Source of the DNA: Heterocephalus glaber
Taxonomy: Eukaryota; Chordata; Mammalia; Rodentia; Bathyergidae
Length of the DNA stretch: 64,000 nucleotides
NCBI RefSeq assembly: GCF_000247695.1
Contig: NW_004624795.1
Span: forward strand, 3,814,280-3,878,279
Direction of reading: 5' to 3'
Both the position numbers and the translations under genes were made by a program. This document shows positions 14,393 through 23,343 of this stretch, piece after piece. The stretch's first letter is position 1, and each line of letters begins with the position of its first letter. The notes under the pieces were generated by a model. It saw only the letters and a program-made list of their open reading frames with translations, had not been told where the DNA came from and did not search any database.

Positions 14393-17300
14393 TAGTACCG
14401 GGGATCGAACTCAGGTCCTTGCGCTTGCGCAGCAGGCGGCGAAACCACTGAGCTAAATCCCCAGCCCCAGAAATATTTTTAAAAAAATTTTTTGGTACCA
14501 GGGATAGAACCAGAAATATTTACATGTTCTTTTTTTTTTTTGGTACCAGGGATCGAACTCAGGACCTATTGCTTATGAGGCAGGTGGCAGAACCACTGAG
14601 CTAAATCCCAGGCTCTCAGAAATATTTAAATTTAAACCAGGCATGGAGGTGCATACCTGTAATCCCAGCACTTGTGAGTCTGAGCCAGGAGGATCGCCAA
14701 GAGTTTGAAGCCAGTTTGCTGGCTAGTGAGTTTAAGGGCAGCCTGAACTACATAGAGAGACCCTGTCTTAAAAAATAGGGCTGGGAATTTAGCTCAGTGG
14801 TGCTGAGCCTGCCTTCCAAGCACAAGGTCCTGAGTTGGATCCCAGTACTGCAAAAAAAACCACGCAAAAAAACCAAAACAAAACCCAAAAATAAAAATAA
14901 GTAAATAAAAAGAAACATTTAAATGTTTACTGTTACCAGAACTGACTTTTTATAAGTAATGAGTTTCCATTATGCAATCCACTTCCTCTTCTTCCTCCCC
15001 CTCTTCCTTTTCTTCTTTCTCTTTTTACAGTGCAGGAGATTAAATCCAGGGCCTCACACATGCTAGACAAATGCTCTGCCACTGAGCTTTATCCCCAGCT
15101 TTTTCTTTTTTTTGGTACTGGGAATCGAACTGGGGACCTTGTGCTTGTGAGGCAGGCGGTGGAACCACTAAGCTAAATCCCCGGCTCCAGCTCTTTTTAA
15201 AAATATTTTATTTTGGAGGGCCAGGGATTTAGCTCAGTGGTTCCACCACCTGCCTCGAAAGCACAAGGACCCGAGTTCGATCCCCAGTACAAAAAAAAAA
15301 AATGAAGTAAAATATTTTATTTTGAGACAGGATCTTGCTAAATTACCCAGGCTGACATTAAATTCAACAATCCTCCTGCCTCAGCCTACCACGCAGTAAA
15401 AAGACCAATAAAAGTGATTAGATCCATTTGTACCATCAGTGGTACAAGCTGCCCGATGGGATAGTAATGTATGTACCACCGGTGGTTCAAGGTGATGGGA
15501 CAGTGTTAAATGATACCTGAAGTCTTTATCACACAGTGAATTATTCCATCATAGCCTTGTTTTTGTCTCAATTCAGGACTGGTGGTTTGGCAGAAAATGA
15601 CAGAAGCCCCTACAGATGAACCCAGTCTGAAAGGTTTGGCTGATGCTATTAAATTACTGTATGATACAGGTACCAGAGAGTGGACAGCGGATGATATTAT
15701 CAGTCTTATAGATGAACTGTCAGGTAAAATATGTATTTGCTAATAGAGAGTAGTAAAGATTCGCTATCAGGTTATGATTATAACAGTGTAAGGACAATTC
15801 AATGTGTAAAAGTGAAGGGCCTGTTAGAAATCACTGACTGCTCCAAAATTTGTAGGGTTTAGCACTACTTTGGAGAAGGCATATACATCTTTATTTCAGA
15901 AATACACATTTATCATTATTATTCAAAGATTTAAACTGGGCATGGTGGCACATACCAGTAATCCCAGCACTCAGTAGGCTGAAGCAGGAGGATCACTGTG
16001 AGTTCTAGGCCAGCCTGGACTACATGGTGAGACTGTCTCAAAAACCAAAACCAAAAAGAACAACAACAAAAAACCCCCAAAAGCTGTATAGTTTAATTAG
16101 CTCACTTATTCCTATTTCACCAGTCCTTGGAAACACCCTTCTAGGTTAGGAAGAAACCCCCCTGCTGCTAGCACAGGACAGGTGAAACAGCTTTCTCCTG
16201 CCCGAGTAGCACCGTAGGTCCCGAAGTGTGCAGGGCTCCCCCCTTACACAAGATTACACGCCCTGCCTGCCAACAGACGCGCAGGGGAAGCGTTGTGACT
16301 GTGTCACTGGCCTGTCTGTGTGAGTCACCTCGACATGCTAATAGCCTGTCTCTGGGCGAATGCTGTAATTAAAAAATAAAAACATTTTCCTGAGTGTTTC
16401 CCATAAAGCAGTGTAATATTGCACGTATTTCAAGGTGTTTGCCACCACTGTTGTGTGATTTCTCAGTGACCCCTCTCCCTCCCTCAAAGTGGTTCCCCGA
16501 GAGTGGCTGCTGGAGAACAATGCACACCTCCTGATCCTCAGTGGGAACAACATCTGCTTCACATTCATGGCTAGTAAGGCTGTGAACGGACGGGCCCTGG
16601 AGCTGGCTCGGCTTGTCGTCTTCTTGGCCTTGGTGAGTACAAGCTAAGGTTTTCTGCTTGCAATTCTTTTCACACTGCAGCGGGGCCGAGGTGCAGCTCA
16701 GCGGTGGAGCAACTGCCAGCATGCACCAACCCTGCGTTCTGTCCCCAGCATCACCAAAATAAAGATAGAAACAAAATGGAAGGAATCACCCTACCAGGGA
16801 GCTGCCTGCAGGAACTGAAATGTGAACTAAACCTACTGAAGTGTTGTTTAATGTTCCTTTCTCAAACTATAGAGCTTCTCAAAGTGGTAGAGCTTTTGCC
16901 TAGTCCCCTTAAGGGCATGGTTTTATCCCCAGCACTGCAAAAATGAAAAATAAAATTCAAGTCATAAACAATAATATTTGGAATCATTCCTTACAGTAAA
17001 TTCCTCCCATATCACATCTAGTTCTGACAACTTATTGTTTTTTAATTCCATTTTTTCAGTGCTGGAGATTGAACCCAGGGCCTGGCTCATGGTAGATGAG
17101 TGTTCTACCATGCTAATCTAAAACTCTGTTTTGAAGAAAATACTTTTCTTTTTTTTTTTTTCTGCAGTACCTTGGATCAAACTCAGGTCCTTGTGCTTGC
17201 AAGGCAGGTTCGGTGCCACTGTGCTGAAAATACTCTTTTGATTTGCTTTAAAATAACCAATGTAAGAGGTGGGGATTTAGCTCAGTGGCTCCGACGCCTG

Positions 17301-19172
17301 CCTTGAAAGCGCAAGGATCAGAGCTAGATCCCCGGTACCAAAAAAAAAAAGAGAGAGAGAATAAGAGGAGGTCATCAGGCACAGAGTGACAGCGGATTAT
17401 TCAGGGCGGGAGAGGAGTGACTCCACAGACTAATCAGGCTTTGTACACAAGTCATCATCGCTATCAGCAGCAGCAGCAGTGCTGGGTCCACGCTCGGGCG
17501 CCTGCACCCCGGGCCGAGGCAGGGCTCCCCTGAGCTGTGCTCCGCTCCAGCTGCTCGCCAACTCTGCGGCCTCGCACTGTGGGCCCCTTGCACAGAGTTG
17601 CTCAATCCATGCTCACAGGGTGACTGGACGAACAGAAGCCTTACTTTCCATGCGCTTGTTAGTTTTTCAATATTGTTCCTTAAATCTACAAATTATACTC
17701 TGATAACCTTAACCTAGGCTATTATTATTTCTGTTTTTCCACTAAAATTGCACCACTTGAATGCAAAGGACCGCGAGCTCCAAGAGCACCCCCAGTTACA
17801 CAGCCAGCGAGGCGCCGTGTGATAAGTCTCGTACGTCCCAACTAGCAGCTTTGCTGGCGTGGAGGTTTACAGCGACGCTTGTGTGTCTAAATCAGGTGTG
17901 CGAGAAAGAGCTCTACTGCATGGACTGGGCGGTGAGAATGATGCAGAGAGTCAGCCATGTCTTCAGCACCCCGGCGGAACGCGTGAACTTCCTGGAGAAT
18001 GTGGCCAACACGTTTGCCTGCGTGACGATGGAGATGCTGCAGTCGGTGATGTCGGGTGAGTGGGAGCGCGGGGGTGGGAAAAGTGCATCCTAGGGTCTAC
18101 TTCACACAGCGCTAGGGACGTCGGGCACACGCCTGTCATCCCAGGAGGCTGAGGCCAGAGGATCCCTGGGAGTTGGAGGCCAGCCTGGGCCACACGGTAA
18201 GACCCTGGCTCAAAACAAAACAAAACAAAACAAAACAAAACAAAACAAAAACGACAGGGCTAGGTCTGTGTAGACCCTTATTTCTAAACTTACAATAGAA
18301 GGAGCAGATTTTTGTTGTTTTTCCGTGAGGTATTTTTGGTTCCTGGCATTTGTCTTTTTTTTCTTTTCTTTTCTTTTTTGGTACCAGGGATCAAACTCAG
18401 GACCTTGCACTTGTGAGGCAGGTGCGGCACCACTGAGCTAAATCCCGGCCCTATTTGTCATTTTTAAATCTGGTATTGGTTTCATGGAGAATGTAAAGTT
18501 GAACAGTCTGCTCTGAAAAGAACTAATTCCAGTTTTACACAATAAAATTTTTTAAATTTGTTCACTCACCAACCATCACAGTATTATATCTGATATTTGT
18601 ATCAGTTTTCAATAAATACTATTGTATAGTTTTATTGTTGGCCCACATCATAATGAACTCTATTTTATTTTATTTTATTTTATTGAGCCAAGGTCTCACT
18701 ATGTAGCCCAGGCTGGCCTCAAACTTGTGGTGATCCTCCTGCCTCAGCTTTCCGAGTGCTGGGATTACAGGTCTGTGCCACCACGCCTGGCAAAGCCTGT
18801 TTTACAGATGAGAACAATAAACCTCAGAGAAACTACCCGACTTGCCCAAGGTCATTAAGTTAGAAGTAATAAAGCAGGGACCAGTGTCTTTTCCCTCTGA
18901 TTTCCAGCCCAATGTTGTCAAGTACTCCTTCCATCATCCCGGTGGGTGGGGCGCAGGGCCAGAAAGTCTTGTGCGCCTCAGGCCAACTGGAACCTCGCGT
19001 TCCTAAGGCGCACGTGGAAACCGCTGACTGACCCCCCCCATCATCCCCCGCTGTCCCCCAAGGAGGTCTCGAGGAGGACAACAGAGGCTTCCTGAGCCTG
19101 TTCCACCTGGTGCAGGCGCAGGCCAGCTTCCACAAGGAGGTCCTGCGCGTGGCCCTGGACGCCGCTTCCTGA
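1635..19172 (+). CDS. FBXO47: F-box only protein 47, 3' eight coding exons (5' part outside window)
   Basis: Eight exons at 1635-1711, 4942-5019, 7237-7345, 12350-12526, 15577-15723, 16490-16632, 17896-18055 and 19063-19172 join in frame to about 333 codons ending in TGA. All introns are GT-AG. The peptides match the FBXO47 I know (for example LFCRNVLLDHW, FWLTRILKPWPMVNQARLLY, WLLENNA, EKELYCMDW). Human FBXO47 is about 452 residues, so roughly 118 N-terminal residues, including the F-box that would bind SKP1, lie before the window. FBXO47 is a germline protein needed for meiotic prophase; links to SKP1, the shelterin subunit TRF2 and synapsis come from the literature. No frameshift or premature stop is seen. 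The order FBXO47-LASP1-RPL23 agrees with human 17q12 and supports the call. Confidence 0.95.
2410..2590 (+). repeat. B1-ID dimer SINE
   Basis: B1-like left part joined through AAATAAAGAAATAAG to a shortened ID-like right part (GGGCTGGGGATGTAGCTCGG, CCCAGTACTG). Confidence 0.85.
2651..2774 (-). repeat. B1 SINE
   Basis: Reverse B1 without the 29-bp duplication. Confidence 0.88.
3000..3390. repeat. Unclassified interspersed repeat
   Basis: About 390 bp, from TTATGACTTGGGTC to GAGAAAAGTAACTAAGAC, with an AACCTTTCCTC segment near the end. It has the look of a dispersed rodent element that I cannot name. No coding potential. Confidence 0.35.
3606..3810 (+). repeat. B1-ID dimer SINE
   Basis: Diverged left B1, right half GGGGGTATAGCTTAGTGATAG ending CCAGTGCTACC. 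Confidence 0.82.
4085..4351 (-). repeat. (TTTA)n, ID and B1 stacked in reverse
   Basis: (TTTA)n about 4087-4125 forms the tail of a reverse ID (to 4215), abutting a reverse B1 with the 29-bp duplication (4216-4351). Confidence 0.88.
4568..4882. repeat. Nested cluster of three ID-type SINEs beside an FBXO47 exon
   Basis: Old ID-like copy reversed (4568-4648), reverse ID (4675-4754) flanked by CCCCATTAAATTT duplications, and forward ID (4780-4876) flanked by AATTTGAATGTCA duplications. The forward copy has a C-run expansion in its middle. It ends 65 bp before the exon at 4942. Confidence 0.88.
4942..5019 (+). CDS. FBXO47: FBXO47 coding exon
   Basis: 78 bp, 26 whole codons (VACFKFNGCAAPMQCLGL, then SCYGMILQ), between a CTCTTTACAG acceptor and a GTACAT donor. 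An ID SINE ends only 65 bp upstream of the acceptor, so the branch point must lie in that short gap or within the SINE tail. Confidence 0.94.
5121..5254 (-). repeat. B1 SINE
   Basis: Reverse B1 with a (TTTG)n tail, 100 bp after the FBXO47 exon ending at 5019. Confidence 0.88.
5384..5474 (+). repeat. ID SINE
   Basis: Well preserved, with a 15-A tail. Confidence 0.92.
5694..5870 (+). repeat. B1-ID dimer SINE
   Basis: Left B1, right half very short (GGGCTAGAGATATAGAG, CCCAGGCACC). Confidence 0.82.
5890..5990 (-). repeat. MIR remnant
   Basis: Contains the MIR 3' core in reverse (GAGCCAGACATTGTACATGC, then TTATCTCATTTAAAGCTGAAAC), an old mammalian SINE. Confidence 0.65.
6342..6577. repeat. Two ID SINEs in opposite orientation
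   Basis: Reverse copy 6342-6420 and forward copy 6495-6577, 74 bp apart. Confidence 0.9.
6927..7028 (+). repeat. ID SINE with (AAAAT)n tail
   Basis: The forward copy ends in ATAAAATAAAATAAAATAAA. It is followed by AGTACCTTG, also present before it (target-site duplication). Confidence 0.9.
7237..7345 (+). CDS. FBXO47: FBXO47 coding exon
   Basis: 109 bp, 36 codons plus one base. It reads TLTAGWDDRECQRVYNFLCE, then LTNLSRKMQTVVCSKP. The acceptor is TTCCTCAG and the donor GTAAAG. The trailing G pairs with GA of the next exon to make Gly. Confidence 0.94.
7389..7650 (+). repeat. B1-ID dimer interrupted by an ID
   Basis: Starts 43 bp after the FBXO47 exon ending 7345. ID at 7523-7602 lies between duplicated AAAATTGAGCTC; the dimer's right half resumes at 7611 (AGATTTAGCTCAG). 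Confidence 0.85.
7672..8034. mobile_element. Short DNA transposon (MITE-like, Tc1/mariner type)
   Basis: Roughly 20-bp terminal inverted repeats: left CAGTGGACCCTTGACTTATG; the right end reversed reads TAGTGGACCCTTGAGTCACG. TA dinucleotides flank both ends (7670-7671, 8035-8036), as for Tc1/mariner insertions. It is 363 bp with no transposase, so non-autonomous and long inactive. Family name not assigned. Confidence 0.7.
8404..8595 (+). repeat. B1 fragment with ID inserted
   Basis: B1 3' half (8404-8489). ID 8491-8580 is flanked by perfect AAAATAAACAGGGTT duplications (8474-8488 and 8581-8595). Confidence 0.9.
8814..9152. repeat. Reverse B1 split by a forward ID and unique DNA
   Basis: B1 5' piece 8814-8870, degenerate ID 8873-8953, about 100 bp AT-rich sequence, then the rest of the B1 9058-9152. 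Confidence 0.75.
9478..9640 (+). repeat. Two ID SINEs in tandem
   Basis: A shortened ID with a (CAAA)n tail to 9575 is followed by a 5'-truncated ID (9576-9640). Confidence 0.85.
9755..9837 (-). repeat. Old ID-like SINE
   Basis: Reverse, diverged (GTGCTGGGGGTCAAACCCAG, CACTGAGGTACACCTCCAG). Confidence 0.7.
9860..10790 (+). mobile_element. Old L1 (L1M-type) 3' end remnant with ID insertion
   Basis: Matches the late ORF2/3' part of ancient L1 (CACTATGGAAAACAGTTTG, TTATTTCAGCATTAATCACAA). A reverse ID with a long T run sits at 10259-10353. No open ORF2 remains. Confidence 0.7.
10822..11089 (-). repeat. Old ID-like SINE, (TG)n and B1 fragment
   Basis: Reverse ID-like 10822-10901, (TG)n about 10968-10988, reverse B1 fragment 11003-11089 lacking its 5' end. 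Confidence 0.75.
11090..11890 (+). mobile_element. Old L1 (L1M-type) 3' end remnant with ID insertion
   Basis: Reads like the L1 3' end (ACCATATGACCCAGCAGCCC, CCATCAGTGGATGATGGGG, TACTCATGGAAATCCAAGAG). A forward ID interrupts it at 11458-11548. Non-coding. Confidence 0.75.
12120..12206 (+). repeat. ID SINE
   Basis: Flanked by GATAATCTC on both sides (target-site duplication); 144 bp upstream of the FBXO47 exon at 12350. Confidence 0.92.
12350..12526 (+). CDS. FBXO47: FBXO47 coding exon (largest in window)
   Basis: 177 bp. After the split Gly it reads SARKLELRIRLFCRNVLLDH, then WIHQSDSAFWLTRILKPWPM and VNQARLLYIIFGPTSPQD. It is very close to human, with isolated changes such as THRS to IHQS. 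Acceptor CTTCACAG, donor GTGAGC. Confidence 0.95.
12760..13081 (-). repeat. ID, B1, ID stack in reverse
   Basis: Truncated ID (to 12813), B1 with 29-bp duplication (12814-12965), then ID 12985-13070 with CCTAAACATTAT on both sides. Confidence 0.88.
13234..13422 (+). repeat. B1-ID dimer SINE
   Basis: Left B1 followed by a right half TGTGGATGTAATTCAGCATG, CCCTATGACTG. Confidence 0.82.
13490..13675 (-). repeat. B1-ID dimer SINE
   Basis: Reverse, with ID-like part first (CACTGGGTATCAAATCAGC), then B1 ending CACCACACCCAGC. Confidence 0.82.
13744..14001 (+). repeat. B1 SINE, then (AC)n(AT)n
   Basis: Forward diverged B1 (13744-13879) with an insertion before its tail; (AC)n-(AT)n microsatellite at about 13972-14001. 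Confidence 0.8.
14213..14616 (-). repeat. B1, (AT)n and two IDs, reverse
   Basis: B1 14213-14344; (AT)n of about 19 units 14348-14385; ID 14388-14468; fragment near 14485-14510; ID 14529-14616. CCAGAAATAT recurs between them as target duplications. Confidence 0.85.
14637..14860 (+). repeat. B1 followed by ID
   Basis: B1 with the 29-bp duplication (14637-14776) and a forward ID directly after it (14778-14860). Confidence 0.88.
15023..15390. repeat. ID-like, reverse ID, forward ID and B1 fragment
   Basis: Reverse ID-like 15023-15102; reverse ID 15110-15188; forward ID 15219-15302 only 30 bp away (inverted pair); reverse B1 3' part 15316-15390. Confidence 0.85.
15430..15520. repeat. Tandemly duplicated hairpin unit
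   Basis: TTGTACCA-TCAG-TGGTACAA (perfect 8-bp arms) is followed about 50 bp on by TGTACCACCGGTGGTTCA, and both are followed by a GATGGGATAGT-like stretch. This reads as a diverged tandem duplication of a 45-50 bp palindromic unit, 56 bp upstream of an FBXO47 exon. Confidence 0.6.
15577..15723 (+). CDS. FBXO47: FBXO47 coding exon
   Basis: 147 bp, 48 whole codons plus split ends. It reads LVVWQKMTEAPTDEPSLKGL, then ADAIKLLYDTGTREWTADDI and ISLIDELS. Acceptor CAATTCAG, donor GTAAAA. Confidence 0.95.
15934..16060 (+). repeat. B1 SINE
   Basis: Forward B1 without the 29-bp duplication, with a CCAAAACC-type tail. Confidence 0.88.
16490..16632 (+). CDS. FBXO47: FBXO47 coding exon
   Basis: 143 bp. 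It reads VPREWLLENNAHLLILSGNN, then ICFTFMASKAVNGRALELAR and LVVFLAL. Acceptor CCTCAAAG, donor GTGAGT between codons. Confidence 0.95.
16680..16955 (+). repeat. Two old ID-like SINEs
   Basis: 16680-16762 (GAGGTGCAGCTCAGCGGTGG) and 16870-16955 (AGTGGTAGAGCTTTTGCC). They keep the TGGTAGAGC form closer to a tRNA than the young ID copies. Confidence 0.7.
17050..17350. repeat. Three ID-type SINEs
   Basis: Reverse ID-like 17050-17122, reverse ID 17146-17228, forward ID 17267-17350 ending in A then (GA)n. Confidence 0.82.
17896..18055 (+). CDS. FBXO47: FBXO47 coding exon
   Basis: 160 bp, 53 codons plus one base. It reads VCEKELYCMDWAVRMMQRVS, then HVFSTPAERVNFLENVANTF and ACVTMEMLQSVMS. Donor GTGAGT. 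G+C in this exon and its flanks is higher than in the upstream exons. Confidence 0.95.
18112..18252 (+). repeat. B1 SINE with (CAAAA)n tail
   Basis: Forward B1 starting 56 bp after the FBXO47 exon ending 18055; the tail is about seven CAAAA units. Confidence 0.88.
18374..18451 (-). repeat. ID SINE
   Basis: Reverse, flanked by TTTGTC(A)TTTTT-type duplications. Confidence 0.9.
18662..18905 (-). repeat. B1 with (TTTTA)n tail, then MIR remnant
   Basis: Reverse B1 18662-18792. Following 18799-18905 reads as reverse MIR core (TTTTACAGATGAGAACAATA, TTGCCCAAGGTCATTAAG). Confidence 0.8.
19063..19172 (+). CDS. FBXO47: FBXO47 terminal coding exon
   Basis: 110 bp to the TGA at 19170-19172. It reads GLEEDNRGFLSLFHLVQAQA, then SFHKEVLRVALDAAS. 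The SFHKEVL core is conserved, but the last nine residues differ from the human tail as I recall it (LYLTMNTPLST) and are slightly shorter. Acceptor CCCCCAAG. Confidence 0.92.
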
Positions 19173-19815
19173 GCGCAGCGCTCAGCCTCCGCCGCTCCCA
19201 GGTGCAGCACCGCGGTGTCCTGGAGATCAGCGCAGGCGGAGACGCGCAAGACGGAGCTGTGGGAAACCCCGTGGCGGTCAGAGGCTGGAGAGAGCGTGGG
19301 CCGAGGGAGTGCGAACTGAATTGAGGGGAAACAGAAATGGGGCGCAGGGCTCACTGCGCCTCAGCAGGGACAGCGCTCACCTGCGGCTCTGCAGGCTCAG
19401 TTAACACCTGCTTTTTGTTGTCCTACTGTGGTTCTGTTGGCAAGAATTCTTTCCTCCAGAGTTTATCATTTGCAGATTGATGCAAAAGCAAAGTTTTTGC
19501 TTTTATCCTGGTTTCATTTTCTTCTTAGTTTAAGAATTCATCCATAACGGGGTGTGGGGTGTAGGGTGTCGCTGGGTGGCAGAGGAGGCAGAGGACAGAA
19601 TACAAAGCAGCACCTGGGTGAGCAGCCGCTCCCCTCGGAATCTGTCTCTCCCCTTCCCTCCTCCCAGGGCCGCTTCCAAGGCCTGATGGGTGCCTGTACC
19701 AAAGCACTGGTAATTATGGTTATTATTTTGGCGGGAAAGGAAAAACAAAAAAGTAAAAATGTTAATATATTGAGTATTTTAAAGGTTTTACTAAATAAAG
19801 TTTCATTTTCTTAGA
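19173..19815 (+). other. FBXO47: FBXO47 3' untranslated region
   Basis: Runs from the stop to a canonical AATAAA at 19794-19799; cleavage is expected about 15-25 bp later. It contains no SINE. The exact cleavage point cannot be read from sequence. Confidence 0.6.
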
Positions 19816-19934
19816 GAAACAAAATTGGCTTTAGGAAGTTTCCTAAATTCCCCAAGTCTCTACAACAGGTACCTTCAGGAAGTTGATGGAAGAAGCATGA
19901 CTTAATTCAAAACATCTCTTTTCGGAATTTCTTT

Positions 19935-20205
19935 TCAGGGCTGGGTATTGAAGCCAGAGCCTGTGCACACGCAGCAGCGCCATGCTGCTCAGCTGTCCCA
20001 GCCACACTTGACTTAAATTTTGAATCTTACACCCTTGAACTGACAGAATTTGCTGCTATAAATTCCTTTAAATTCATTCTTATATAACTCTCAATAATTG
20101 TGAGATTATTATCTTTCCTTCCCCAGAAATTTGGACAAAAATTTAGTTTTTTGTTTCTCGTGTTTGCAGTGCTGGGGACCGGACCCTGGGCCTCGCACAT
20201 GGCAA
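19935..20205 (-). repeat. Two old ID-like fragments
   Basis: 19935-20003 (CTGGGTATTGAAGCCAGAGC) and 20162-20205 (TGCAGTGCTGGGGACCGGAC). Confidence 0.6.
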
Positions 20206-20589
20206 GCCCTGAGTCCTTTGGGTGCAACAGAGGAGTGCTTTCATATTCTACCCCGGAGAAGGAAGCTGAGAAGTTCTTTTTTAACATTAAGAGATACATT
20301 TGTGACCAAATTTGCAGTTTCTACAATTCAGTGACCCAGTTTTTGCTGAATACATTGGTCACAGGAGGGAAGAGAGGTGTCCAGGTTGACAGTGGAGTTA
20401 ACATGCAAGCGCGGTCTCCCTAGCATCAGTCCTGATGCTGGCCCGGATCTGGCAGCCAGATGCCACAGAAAAGGGACACGGCCTGCAACACCCAGAAGCA
20501 GTCTTAGCCTGGCCTTGCAGTTGCTAACTGCTCGGACTGCTTAGCCTGACCCCACCCCCATTTTTTCTCTTTTCTTGTTTTTCCTTCCT

Positions 20590-20788
20590 TCTTTCCAGTA
20601 CCAGGGATCAAACCCAGGGCCTTACACATGCCAGGTGAGCACTGGACCACCAAGCGATCCCCCCAACTTCAGCCTCTCTCTCTAAATCAGAAGATCCGGG
20701 CCGGGGATTTAGCTCAGTGGTTCTGCCGCCTGCCTTGCAAGTGGAAGGACCCGAGTTCGATCCCTGGTACTAAAAAAAAAAAAAAAAG
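20590..20788. repeat. Reverse old ID-like and forward ID
   Basis: Reverse 20590-20668; forward ID 20699-20788 between duplicated AGAAGATCCG/GGAAGATCCG. Confidence 0.88.
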
Positions 20789-20955
20789 GAAGATCCGTCT
20801 CCATTAGCAGCCTGGGCTCCCAGCACTTCTTTCCCCTCTTCTAGCAGTTTCCTCAGTCCAATTTGACTTGGGTGTGTAGTGTGGTTTTTACTTTACTAGA
20901 AAACAAGTTACTGACACATCATTATATTTATATTTATTATTGTTATTATTGTATA

Positions 20956-21204
20956 TTGTTTGGTTTTTGGTTTTTTGAGACAGGGTCTTGCTTTATACTG
21001 CAGGCTGGCCTTGAACTCATGATGTAGCCCAGGCTGGCCTTGAACTCCTGAGGATCCTTGTGCCTCAGCCTCCCAAGCGCTGGGATGACAGGTGTGTGCC
21101 ACCATGCCCAGCTGATTACAGATTTTTTTTGGTAGCGGGGATCGGACTTGGGACCTTGAGCTTTCAAGACAGGCGCTGGAACCACTGAGCTAAATCCCTG
21201 GCCC
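20956..21204 (-). repeat. B1 with 29-bp duplication, then ID
   Basis: Reverse B1 20956-21113; reverse ID 21122-21204 between TGATTACAGA and TGATTACAAA. Confidence 0.9.
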
Positions 21205-21246
21205 CTGATTACAAATTTTTATCCCAATAAATATTACAAAGAAGCT

Positions 21247-21450
21247 GGGGGGCCAGGGATTTAGCTCAGTGGTTTTGACGCCTGCTATGCAAGCGCAAGG
21301 ACCTGAGTTCGATCCCTGGTAACAAAACAAAACAAAACAAAACAAGAAGCTGGGCGTAGTGGTGGACTCAGGAGGCTGAGGCAGGAGGATTGCCATAAAT
21401 TCAAGGCCAGCCCGAACTGCATAGCTAGACTATGTCTCAAAAAGCCAGAA
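21247..21450 (+). repeat. B1 with an ID inserted at its 5' end
   Basis: The ID with (AAAAC)n tail (21250-21343) lies between two copies of AAGAAGCTGGG; B1 continues 21345-21450. Confidence 0.88.
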
Positions 21451-22157
21451 TAAACAAATAAATATTGTAAAGAGTAGAATTAAGGCTGCTACAAAAGCTT
21501 GCTTGTTACTGGATACCTTAACAGCGATGTGACCTTTATGGCAATTCTACCAGCAGATAGCTGGGAAGCCTGGCAGAAGTCAGGGACAGACATTTCCAGT
21601 TTATTGAGACATCACTCAGACAGGAACCATGACTTGGGAGGCAGCTGAATCGGGCAGCATCATCCAGGTTAAAAGCAAAAAGTGCCAAAGGACTAAGAAC
21701 ACTTTTCTTCAAGAAAATGTACCTCCAGAAAATGTGTGTCAAGTAACTGAAGACTTAATTGTTTAGCCTTTGAAAGAATCCTAAATTTTAAGAAGAAAGC
21801 TTGTAGACATTCTAAGACTGTTGCTTTCTTTTTACATTTGGCTTTACTTTCCTTCATCTTGTTTGGGTTTGAGTGAGATGGGATCTAGGGGAGCCGCCTG
21901 GGTGCCTCGAGCCCCTCCCCACCAGCACTGGGCTAGGAAACCAAATTGTGCTCAGTTCTTGTTCTTCCACAGTGCTGTGCTACTGGTAAATGTCTTTGAT
22001 GCCTCATATTTAATATTTGCTACACTTTATTAATTTAAAATTGGAAACACTTCCAGTTTGTTCAGTTTGTCATTATGTAAGTCGTTGACTTTCTTGTGAG
22101 GGAAATTATCTTTTAAACTATTAATTACAGCTCTACCATGATCAAAAATTAAGTTGT

Positions 22158-22400
22158 CTTTTTGTTGTTGTTGTTGTTGTTTTAAGACAAGGCTGACCTT
22201 GAACTCACTATGTAACCCACCCAGGCTGGCCTCAAACTCAAGGCAATCCTCCTGCCTCAGCCTCCAGAGTGCTGGGATGATAGGTGTGCACTACCATTTC
22301 CAACCTAAATTGTCTTTTTTTCTTTTGGTGCTGAGGATTAAACCCAAGGCCTCACAGGTGGTAGGCCCAAGCTCTCTTGCTGAGCTACACCGCTACCCCC
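22158..22400 (-). repeat. B1 with (TTG)n tail, then old ID-like SINE
   Basis: Reverse B1 22158-22304 with part of its internal duplication; ID-like 22322-22400. Confidence 0.82.
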
Positions 22401-22807
22401 AATCAACTGCCTTAATATAAAATAATGTTGCAATCGGCTACATATTTATCCATATGTATATGTACACTTAATAACAGACCATTTAAAAGTTAAATAATAG
22501 CCTTTACTGGCAACTGCTCATAAATGCTCATACTGTTCTATTTAATACAGAGACCAAATCACCAAGCACTTAATATTCCACTTGCTACTAAACTAGAAAT
22601 GCTACAATTATAGTTTGATGCCAGTTCCCAAAAGCAAAATATGTAATTAGATATTGTGAATCACCCACAATTTCCCATGGCTATGAGCACTCAGTCTTTG
22701 TCCTGGGAAATGCCGAGGACCTCACTGAAGACACCCTGAGTGTATCCGAGTTTAGGATCCTGCTTCTTGCATTACCACGTCTGAGTGTTACCTGTGTTTT
22801 TATAAAT

Positions 22808-22892
22808 TTTTTTTTTTTGGTACTGGGGATAGAACTCAGGACCTTGTGCCTGCAAGGCAGGGGCAGTGCCACTGAGCTAAATCCCCGGCCCT
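22808..22892 (-). repeat. ID SINE
   Basis: Reverse, flanked by TTTTTATAAAT on both sides (target-site duplication). Confidence 0.92.
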
Positions 22893-23064
22893 GTCTTTTT
22901 ATAAATGTCATCATGTAGCACTGTACATTCCCTAAAAGGCTTAGGCAGATTATCCCTGATAAAATACATATTTGGAGTAAATACTGTAAATATGCCATTT
23001 CATCCTCAAAATGTGCCTGCTGGTGCAAAAAAAAGGCCAAGATTATAAAATTAATTGATCCAGA

Positions 23065-23252
23065 TTGAGCTGAATGTGGTGCCACATGCCTGTAATCCTT
23101 AGGAGGCTGAGGCAGGAGGATTGCAAATACAAGCCCAGCCTTTGCAAATTTGCGAGACTTTGTCTCCAGATTTAAAAAAAAATTAAATAAATAAAAGGGC
23201 TGGGGATATAACTTAGTACAAAGGCTCTGGATTCAATCTCCAGTACCACCAT
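23065..23252 (+). repeat. B1-ID dimer SINE
   Basis: Left B1, (AAAT)n-like linker, right half GGGCTGGGGATATAACTTAG. Confidence 0.85.
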
Positions 23253-23343
23253 CCCCTCCAAATGAAGGTCACATTGGAGAAAATAAGCAGAAAGGAAACT
23301 GTTAATAAACTATCAAGAATTTGTCGTCCCCCCTCAAAAGAAA

